DNA of 37,070 nucleotides from Methylothermaceae bacterium (GTDB lineage: Bacteria; Pseudomonadota; Gammaproteobacteria; Methylococcales; Methylothermaceae). Position 1 is the first letter of the stretch. Each line of letters starts with the position of its first letter. A program made the translations under genes and the position numbers. The stretch covers positions 1 through 37,070 of the forward strand of contig JALSGR010000313.1 in the NCBI GenBank assembly GCA_026982635.1, in the 5' to 3' direction. The notes below the pieces were generated by a model. The model ran no database searches, was not told the DNA's origin, and saw only the letters and a list, made by a program, of their open reading frames with translations. This document shows positions 30,325-37,070 of this stretch, in pieces.

Positions 30325-31809
30325 ATGGCTGAACCCTGCTCCTTCGCCATTTTCGGCGCCACCGGTCACCTGGCCCGGACCAAGTTGCTGCCGGCTTTGT
30401 ACCGCCTGGATGCAGCGGCGGCCTTGGCCGACGCCACCCGTATCGTGGGGATCGGGCGCCGCGACTGGGACGATGCCGCCTGGCGCCGTCGGGTGACGGA
30501 CCACCTTCGTGAGCAGCTGCCTCTCGATGAGGCCGTTCTGGAGCGCTTTCTGGCCCGGCTGTACTTCGTGCGCCTGGATCTGGGTCGTCCCGGGGATTAC
30601 GCGCGTCTGGCCGCCGTGGTCGCCGATCCCGGTTTCGTTCCCAACTGGGTGTTCTATCTTTCGATCCCGCCCCAGGAATACGCCCGGGTGGCGCGCAACC
30701 TGGCGCAGCATCGGCTCAACCGCGAGGATCAGGGCTGGCGGCGCCTGGTGGTGGAAAAGCCGTTCGGCTACGATCTGGAAAGCGCCCGGGTTCTCGATCA
30801 AAGTCTCCATCGGGACTTCCGGGAGGCGCAGATTTACCGCATCGACCATTACCTGGGCAAGGAGACGGTCCAGAACATTTTCGTGTTCCGCTTCGCCAAT
30901 CTGATGCTGGAACCGTTGTGGAACCGCAACTATATCGATCACGTCCAGATCACCCACGCGGAAACCGCGGGGATCGGCGAGCGTGCCGGTTATTACGACG
31001 GCATCGGCGCCCTGCGGGACATGATCCAGAGCCATCTGCTGCAAATGCTCGCCATGGTGGCGATGGAGCCGCCGCCGCGGATGGACGCCGAATCCCTGCG
31101 TGACGAAAAGGTCAAGGTGCTCAAGTCCGTGCGTCCCATCCGTCCCGATGCCGTGCACGCTCACGCCTTCCGGGCCCAATACGCCCGGGGATGGAGCCGG
31201 GGGGAGGAGGTTCCCGGCTATCGGGAGGAGGCGGGCGTCGATCCCGACAGCACCACCGAGACGTTCGCGGCCCTCAAGCTCTATCTGGACAATTGGCGCT
31301 GGCGTGGGGTGCCGTTCTATCTGCGTACCGGCAAACGCCTGGCCGAGGACCGGGCGCTGATCGCCATCCGTTTCCGGCATCCCCCCCAGCAATTGTTCCG
31401 TGGCACCCGGATCGAACGCCTGGAGCCCAACTGGCTGCTGATGGGCATCCAACCGGACCAGTGCATCCGGGCCGAGGTCTACGTGCGGGAAAGGGGCGCC
31501 ACCATGCGAGTGCGCAAGATTCAGCTGGATGCCACCACTTGCGGTATCGACATCGACCGTCTCGGCGCCTACGAGACCCTGCTCCTCGACGTCATCGCCG
31601 GCGATCATTCCCTGTTTCTGCGTTCCGACGAGGTGCTGTGGGCCTGGCGGGTGGTCGATCCGGTGTTGCGGGTATGGGCGGTGGAGCGCGATTACATCCC
31701 TACCTATCCGGCGGGCAGCTGGGGACCGGAGGAGGTACGCGGTCTTTTCGACCGCGAGGATCATCGATGGCGCAATCAACTGGAAGCCGATTCGGAGGAA
31801 CAACCATGA
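30325..31809 (+). CDS. zwf: Glucose-6-phosphate 1-dehydrogenase
   Basis: 494 aa; [54 protein letters not shown]. Confidence 0.96.
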   Translation: MAEPCSFAIFGATGHLARTKLLPALYRLDAAAALADATRIVGIGRRDWDDAAWRRRVTDHLREQLPLDEAVLERFLARLYFVRLDLGRPGDYARLAAVVADPGFVPNWVFYLSIPPQEYARVARNLAQHRLNREDQGWRRLVVEKPFGYDLESARVLDQSLHRDFREAQIYRIDHYLGKETVQNIFVFRFANLMLEPLWNRNYIDHVQITHAETAGIGERAGYYDGIGALRDMIQSHLLQMLAMVAMEPPPRMDAESLRDEKVKVLKSVRPIRPDAVHAHAFRAQYARGWSRGEEVPGYREEAGVDPDSTTETFAALKLYLDNWRWRGVPFYLRTGKRLAEDRALIAIRFRHPPQQLFRGTRIERLEPNWLLMGIQPDQCIRAEVYVRERGATMRVRKIQLDATTCGIDIDRLGAYETLLLDVIAGDHSLFLRSDEVLWAWRVVDPVLRVWAVERDYIPTYPAGSWGPEEVRGLFDREDHRWRNQLEADSEEQP

Positions 31810-32531
31810 CGATTCAGACCCGAGAAGTGGAATACTTCGATGGCGATACCCGACTGTTGGGGTTCTTGGCCTGGGACGACGCCAGGACCATTCCCATGCC
31901 CGGTGTCCTGATCGCCCACATGTGGGGGGGCAGGGAGGCGTTCGTCTGTGACAAGGCGAGAGCATTGGCGGAACTGGGTTATGCCGCTTTCGCCCTGGAT
32001 CTGTATGGCGACGCCAGGACCGGCTCGGGGCCGGAGGAAAACGCCAGGCTGATGCAGCCTTTCCTGGACGACCGGGTTCTGTTGCAGCGTCGCATGTCGC
32101 TGTCTTTGGCGGCCCTGCGCCAGCAGCCGATGGTGGATCCGGACAAGACTGCGGCCATCGGTTATTGCTTCGGCGGCCTATGCGTTCTCGATCTGGCCCG
32201 CACCGGCGCCGACGTCGCCGGTGTGGTCAGCTTCCACGGCCTGCTCAAGCCGCCGGGCAACACCCAGGGCAACCGGATCCAGGCCAAGGTGCTGGTGCTC
32301 CACGGTCACGACGACCCCATGGTGCCGGTGGAGGACGTCGTCGCCCTGGAGCAGGAATTGACCGAGGCGGGGGCCGACTGGCAGATCCACGTCTATGGCC
32401 ATACCATGCATGCCTTCACCAACCCGAAAGCGAACGATCCGGGCTTCGGAACCGTCTATAATCCGGTGGCCGACCGTCGCTCCTGGATCGCCATGCAGAA
32501 CTTCCTCGACGAGATTTTCACAGCCCCATGA
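31806..32531 (+). CDS. Dienelactone hydrolase family protein
   Basis: [25 protein letters not shown]...[33 protein letters not shown] (Cys nucleophile), HTMHAFTNP. Start ATG 31806. Confidence 0.92.
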   Translation: MTIQTREVEYFDGDTRLLGFLAWDDARTIPMPGVLIAHMWGGREAFVCDKARALAELGYAAFALDLYGDARTGSGPEENARLMQPFLDDRVLLQRRMSLSLAALRQQPMVDPDKTAAIGYCFGGLCVLDLARTGADVAGVVSFHGLLKPPGNTQGNRIQAKVLVLHGHDDPMVPVEDVVALEQELTEAGADWQIHVYGHTMHAFTNPKANDPGFGTVYNPVADRRSWIAMQNFLDEIFTAP

Positions 32532-33496
32532 AAAACAGCCTCAACTACCTGGACTTCGAGCAACCGATCGCCGAACTGGAAGCCAAGATCGAGGAGCTGC
32601 GCCGCGTCGGCTTCGACAACGAGATCAACATTTCCGAGGAGATCGCCCGGCTGGAGGAGAAAAGCCGCAAGCTCACCGCTTCGGTGTTCTCTTCCTTGTC
32701 CGCCTGGCAGATTTCCCAGCTGTCGCGGCATCCGCTCCGTCCCTACACCCTGGATTACATCCAGTTGATCTTCACCGACTTCCACGAGCTCCACGGCGAC
32801 CGAGCCTTCGCCGACGATCCGGCCATCGTCGGTGGCCTGGCGAGGCTGGAAGGGCGGCCGGTGATGGTCATCGGCCACCAGAAGGGGCGCGACACCAAGG
32901 AAAAGATCCACCGCAACTTCGGCATGCCCAGGCCGGAGGGTTACCGCAAGGCGTTGCGCCTGATGCGGCTGGCGGAAAAGTTCCGCCTTCCGGTGTTGAC
33001 CTTCATCGACACCCCGGGCGCCTATCCCGGCATCGACGCCGAGGAGCGGGGCCAGAGCGAGGCCATCGCCCGCAACCTGTACGTGATGTCCCAGCTCAAA
33101 ACCCCGATCGTCTGCACCGTCATCGGCGAGGGCGGCTCCGGCGGTGCGTTGGCCATCGGCGTCGGTGATCGACTGTTGATGCTGGAATATAGCACCTATT
33201 CGGTGATTTCCCCGGAAGGTTGTGCCTCCATTCTGTGGAAGAGCGCCGACAAGGCGGAACTGGCCGCCGAGGCCATGGGGATTACCTCCAGACGGCTGGA
33301 AGAACTGGGGCTGATCGACGAGATCGTCCCCGAACCCTTGGGCGGTGCCCACCGCGACCGGAAACAGGCGGCCGCCAACCTCAAGGAAGTGCTGCTGCGT
33401 CATCTGGAACAACTGGCGCATGTTCCGCTGCCCCATCTGCTCGATCAGCGTTACCGGCGCTTGATGCAATACGGGGTGTATGAAGAAGGCGCATGA
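32528..33496 (+). CDS. accA: Acetyl-CoA carboxylase carboxyltransferase subunit alpha
   Basis: 322 aa; [59 protein letters not shown]. Confidence 0.98.
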   Translation: MKNSLNYLDFEQPIAELEAKIEELRRVGFDNEINISEEIARLEEKSRKLTASVFSSLSAWQISQLSRHPLRPYTLDYIQLIFTDFHELHGDRAFADDPAIVGGLARLEGRPVMVIGHQKGRDTKEKIHRNFGMPRPEGYRKALRLMRLAEKFRLPVLTFIDTPGAYPGIDAEERGQSEAIARNLYVMSQLKTPIVCTVIGEGGSGGALAIGVGDRLLMLEYSTYSVISPEGCASILWKSADKAELAAEAMGITSRRLEELGLIDEIVPEPLGGAHRDRKQAAANLKEVLLRHLEQLAHVPLPHLLDQRYRRLMQYGVYEEGA

Positions 33497-34866
33497 GGCG
33501 GTTGCTCGGGCAGCTGCGCCACTTCCTGAGCCGCCATCCGGCCCGCCGCTACTGGATCGGCTACAGCGGCGGGCTCGACTCCCATGTGCTGCTCCATCTG
33601 TGCGCCCGGCTGCGCTCCGAGCTGGGCGGGATCTTCCACGCCGTCCACGTCAATCACCATATCCATCCGGCGGCGGATCGCTGGCAGCGGCATTGTCAGA
33701 CGGTCTGCGAAGCGTTGGGAATGCCGTTCCGGGGCGTCGACGTCGATGGCCGGGCGGCGGCGGGGGAGAGTCCGGAGGAAGCCGCCCGCAACGCCCGTTA
33801 CCGGGCCTTCGCCCGCCTGTTGCGAGCGGATCAGGCCCTGCTGTTGGCCCATCACGAGGACGATCAGGCGGAGACCGTGTTGCTGCAACTGCTCCGGGGC
33901 GCCGGTCCTGCCGGTCTGGCGGGAATGCCCGCCGCCGCGCCGTTGGGGCAGGGATGGTTGCTCCGGCCGCTTTTGCCGGTCTCCAGAACGGTGCTGCGGG
34001 CGTATGCCGAAGACAACCGGCTAGATTGGATCGAGGATCCCAGCAATGGGGATCTGGACCTCGACCGCAATTATCTACGGCACCGGGTCATGCCCCTGCT
34101 GAAACGACGGTGGCCGGCCTGTGCCCGGACCATTTCCCGCAGCGCCCGCCATTGCGCCGCTGCCGAAAAATCGCTGGAAGCGAGTCTGAGCCCGCGATTG
34201 TCCGAAATCCTCGACGACCAGGGCCGCATCGATGCCGCCGCGCTCGGAGAGCTCGATCCCGGCCAACAGGCGCAACTCCTGCGTGTCTGGCTGAGGCGGA
34301 AGGGATTGCCCCTGCCGTCGGAAGCCTATCTGCGCCGGATCGTCACGGAGGTGCTACCCGCCGGGGACGACCGCATGCCCCTCGTCCGCTGGAGGGGCGG
34401 CGAGGTCCGGCGCTACCGGAACCACCTTTACGCCCTGCCGCCCCAACCCCTTCCCGATCCCTCCTGGCGCCGGACCTGGGATGGTGTCGGATCTCTCGAT
34501 CTCCCCGACGGTACCCGGCTGGAAAGCATCACCACGTTCGGCGAAGGAATCGCCGGACACTGGTTCCGGAAGGGGGCCGAGGTGGCTTACCGCCGTGGGG
34601 GGGAACGCTGTCGGCTGCCGGGACGGAGCGGCAGTCGACCACTCAAGAAATTGCTTCAGGAAAAGGCCGTTCCGCCCTGGTTGCGTCAGCGTCTGCCTCT
34701 GCTCTACATCGACGGGGAATTGGCCGCGGTCGTGCCTTTCTGGGTATGTCGACCCTTTGCGGCAGGAGTAGATGAAGCCGGCGTCATCCTGCGGTGGTCA
34801 GGGCTGGCCGCCGGCGGTGAAACGGAAAGCGGATCGGTGGTGCGCTCTGAAGTCCTTCGCCCTTGA
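33493..34866 (+). CDS. tilS: tRNA(Ile)-lysidine synthase
   Basis: 457 aa; [19 protein letters not shown]-loop; [37 protein letters not shown]. Confidence 0.96.
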   Translation: MRRLLGQLRHFLSRHPARRYWIGYSGGLDSHVLLHLCARLRSELGGIFHAVHVNHHIHPAADRWQRHCQTVCEALGMPFRGVDVDGRAAAGESPEEAARNARYRAFARLLRADQALLLAHHEDDQAETVLLQLLRGAGPAGLAGMPAAAPLGQGWLLRPLLPVSRTVLRAYAEDNRLDWIEDPSNGDLDLDRNYLRHRVMPLLKRRWPACARTISRSARHCAAAEKSLEASLSPRLSEILDDQGRIDAAALGELDPGQQAQLLRVWLRRKGLPLPSEAYLRRIVTEVLPAGDDRMPLVRWRGGEVRRYRNHLYALPPQPLPDPSWRRTWDGVGSLDLPDGTRLESITTFGEGIAGHWFRKGAEVAYRRGGERCRLPGRSGSRPLKKLLQEKAVPPWLRQRLPLLYIDGELAAVVPFWVCRPFAAGVDEAGVILRWSGLAAGGETESGSVVRSEVLRP

Positions 34867-34890
34867 ATCCTGTGCCCGAGGCTTTATAAT
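34863..34890 (+). promoter_or_regulatory. Sigma70-like promoter for tRNA-Thr
   Basis: TTGAAT (34863-34868), 16-nt spacer, perfect TATAAT (34885-34890), 13 nt upstream of the tRNA 5' end. Confidence 0.75.
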
Positions 34891-34903
34891 TTTCGGAATT
34901 TCC

Positions 34904-34979
<76 letters not shown>

Positions 34980-35032
34980 CTTCAATCCATTCCCATAACC
35001 TTTCAGCATGTTGAATTGAAGAAGGTTATGGG
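34980..35032 (+). repeat. Interleaved inverted repeats between tRNA-Thr and parA
   Basis: CTTCAAT (34980-34986)/ATTGAAG (35015-35021) and CCCATAACCTT (34992-35002)/AAGGTTATGGG (35022-35032), both perfect; the last arm contains the likely Shine-Dalgarno and touches the parA GTG start. Confidence 0.7.
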
Positions 35033-35765
35033 TGATTATCACGATTTGTAGTACCAAAGGCGGCGTCGGCAAAACCACGCTGACCGCCAGTCTGGGGGCG
35101 ATCCTAGCCGATTTTGGCAGACGGGTTTTGCTCGTCGATGCCGACCCTCAGCCAACCCTGTCCTCGTTCTTCAGTCTTGCCCATCAGGCAGAGTATGGGC
35201 TGGTTGAGTTTCTGGTCCAGACGGAATCCTCAGGATTCATCAGCCGGACTGAGATCGAGCGGCTTGACCTGATTTACTCCAACGACCCGGAAGGCCAGTT
35301 GCGCGACTGGATCCGGGACGCGGTGGACGGCCGGGTCCGCCTCAAGCATCTTCTCAACCGGCTGGATTACGACGTCATCCTGGTCGATACCCAGGGTGCT
35401 GTCGGTCCCCTTCAGGATGCCGCCGTCGCAGCGGCCGATCTTCTCCTGACACCCATCCCCCCGAAATTCTTTCCGCCCGTGAATTCGTCCGGGGCACCCT
35501 CAACATGCTCGAACGTCTGAAGCCCATGGCACTCCTGGGGGCGCCCATCGGTCCGATGCGGGGGCTCATCTACCGCATGGATCGGACTTTGGATGCTAGA
35601 CAAATCGCGGCGGAATTGCGGAGCGCCTCCTACGGGCCCAGCAAGGGAGCGATCACTATCCTGGATACCGTCATTCCCGCCACGGTCGTCTATCGGGAGT
35701 CGGCCACCCATAAAACGCCGCCCCACCGACTTGAACGTCATCGCAAAGGGCCCACACCCAGCGCC
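35032..35765 (+). pseudogene. ICE-type ParA ATPase, frameshifted at a C6 run (35457-35462) and truncated at 3' end
   Basis: Frame 1: MIITICSTKGGVGKTTLTASLGAILADFGRRVLLVDADPQPTLSSFF...DVILVDTQGAVGPLQDAAVAAADLLLTPIPP; continues in another frame as EILSAREFVRGTLNMLERLKPMALLGAPIGPMRGLIYRMDRTLDARQIAAELRSAS...VIPATVVYRESATHKTPPHRLERHRKGPTPSA. Confidence 0.8.
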
Positions 35766-36649
35766 CCGGGGAGGAACACTACATTCCCGCCGCCGGCGGC
35801 AATACCCGGCTGAAGGCCGTGCGGGAATTGTGGGAGGAGACCGGCGACGACCGTTTCCGAACCCTCGAGGCTCTCTACAAGCCCTGGATCAGTGAAGAAT
35901 GGGTATTGATTTCCCACCTGGTGGAGAACGAACTCCGCGGGGAAATGCGATTCATCGACAAGGCACGGGCCATTGCCCGAATCCACGCCGAGCTTGAACG
36001 GAAACAGGGCGAACGGGTATCGGAAAGAGCTTTCGAGAAACATCTGACCCAGCTTGGTCTGCCGCTGTCACGGCGGCAGATTCGCCGGCTGCTGTATGCA
36101 GCTTCTCTTGAGACTGTCATTCCCAACGCCCTGCCTCATCTGGGACCGACCCATATCGATCGCCTGTCGAGGCTGGAAAAAATTTTCACGGAGATAAACG
36201 GAGCGTGTCCGGACGATTCTTTCCGGAAACTGCTCTCAGACATGGATGCCCCCGATCTGGATCCTGCCTTGGTCGAATCCGCCATCAAGAAGGCGGCCGT
36301 CCGGTCCGGATCACCCATAAGCAACCGGCCCCGTCTGGAGGGAAACGGGAAGCCGGGACGAAATCCCAAATCAAACGACAAGAAACTGCTCGAGGCAGCC
36401 GCGGACTGTCTGGGCGCCCACGATCTGGTTGAAGAGCAAGCATCGAAGCCCAAGCGCTCCGAGAGACTGCGATACGCCGCCTGGTGGAGCCTGAATGCGC
36501 TTCGGCGGGGGCACGGGGAAACGCCGGATGATCCGGTTCCGGAGGAAATTGAATTCCTCCTGCACCTGCCCCGCGACCGGCAGGTCCTCGATGCTGTCTT
36601 GAACCACCTTGGAGGAGTCCTCCCGGGGGAGGAGGACTATGAACGATGA
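35756..36649 (+). pseudogene. ICE-type ParB-like protein lacking its N-terminus (intact ORF from internal ATG 35819)
   Basis: TQRPGEEHYIPAAGGNTRLKAVRELWEETGDDRFRTLEALYKPWISEEWVLISHLVENELRGEMRFIDKARAIARIHAELERKQGERVSERAFEKHLTQLGLPLSRRQIRRLLYAASLE; resembles the PFGI-1-class ICE ParB family; the part before TQRP is absent. Confidence 0.7.
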
Positions 36650-36671
36650 GGAATATCGAAAGAATCTCTGC
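36639..36671 (+). pseudogene. 5' end of an ORF (MNDEEYRKNLC...) interrupted by an IS element
   Basis: ATG 36639 after ggaggagg, overlaps the ParB-like stop; coding is cut by the IS end starting GGCATTGTTGCATAA at 36672. Confidence 0.5.
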
Positions 36672-37070
36672 GGCATTGTTGCATAACTCCCCTGTATCAG
36701 CTGTCCAACGCTGGAATGTCTGTTTTTGGTTGACGACCTGAAGATGACGACGGAGAAGCCGAGGTACCGGATCAAGAACTGGGCTGCCTACAACGATGCG
36801 CTGGTCCAACGCGGTTCGATCACGCTGTGGATCGACGAGGCGATCTGCGCGCGGTGGTATGCCAATGAACGAGTCGGCAAACCGGGGGCGCCGACCCGCT
36901 ACTCGGATTGGATGATCCAGATGGCATTGGAGATGCGGTCGGTGTTCCGGCTGCCCCTTCAGGCCTTGGAAGGCTTTCTCCGTTCGATCGTGCGGCTTTT
37001 GGGATGGGAGGGGATTTCGGTCCCCGATTACACCACCTTCTGCCGAAGGCAGCGATGTCTCCGAGTCACC
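36672..37070 (+). mobile_element. IS5 family (IS903-like) insertion sequence, left part; continues past window end
   Basis: Terminal GGCATTGTTGCATAACTCC typical of IS903-group ends, followed by the transposase N-terminus. Confidence 0.75.
36744..37070 (+). CDS. IS5/IS903-like transposase (partial, N-terminal 109 codons)
   Basis: MTTEKPRYRIKNWAAYNDALVQRGSITLWIDEAICARWYANERVGKPGAPTRYSDWMIQMALEMRSVFRLPLQALEGFLRSIVRLLGWEGISVPDYTTFCRRQ; open to window end, so not on the ORF track. Confidence 0.9.
   Translation, partial: MTTEKPRYRIKNWAAYNDALVQRGSITLWIDEAICARWYANERVGKPGAPTRYSDWMIQMALEMRSVFRLPLQALEGFLRSIVRLLGWEGISVPDYTTFCRRQRCLRVT

Noticed and set aside
35457-35462. Programmed ribosomal frameshift to make full-length ParA
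   Set aside because: A C6 run is not a typical slippery site with a visible stimulatory structure, and the downstream truncation plus IS insertion point to decay; not excluded but less likely than mutation or sequencing error.
35593-35895. 100-aa ORF across the parA/parB junction
   Set aside because: Frame unrelated to either ParA- or ParB-like reading frames; Arg/Pro-rich shadow.

Overview
The window is high-GC and reads as a gammaproteobacterial chromosome; a methanotroph-like or purple-sulfur-like lineage is only a guess. Most of it is compact housekeeping operons. Minus strand: lipA(partial)-lipB-DUF493-dat-dacA/C-rlpA-mltB-rodA-mrdA-mreD-mreC-mreB. Plus strand: gatC-gatA-gatB running directly into an accessory Hsp70 chaperone array (TPR protein, J-domain protein, GrpE-like protein, HscC/DnaK-like Hsp70, zinc-ribbon + GxxExxY-like protein), then a glycine-zipper lipoprotein and purD. 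Next, on the minus strand, come a PHP-domain RNase AM-like gene, an ABC exporter, a Wzz/GumC-type chain-length protein, purK and purE. Then on the plus strand: a DUF1931 histone-fold protein, exbB-exbD, trm112-like, kdsB, a low-MW phosphotyrosine phosphatase, zwf, a dienelactone hydrolase, accA, tilS and tRNA-Thr(CGT). Immediately 3' of the tRNA is a decayed integrative-element fragment: an ICE-type parA with a frameshift at a C6 run, apparently fused by deletion to a 5'-truncated ICE-type parB, followed by an ORF interrupted by an IS5/IS903-like element that runs off the window. The most unusual signals are: (1) the Wzz/GumC-like membrane protein whose C-terminal cytoplasmic region resembles a catalytically degraded tyrosine recombinase; (2) the Hsp70 array, with an HPP instead of HPD J-domain and an apparently dead nuclease-fold zinc-ribbon protein, translationally coupled to gatB; (3) the DUF1931 histone-fold protein; (4) the eroded ICE at tRNA-Thr. 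All family assignments come from reading the sequence and recalled motifs; no searches were run.
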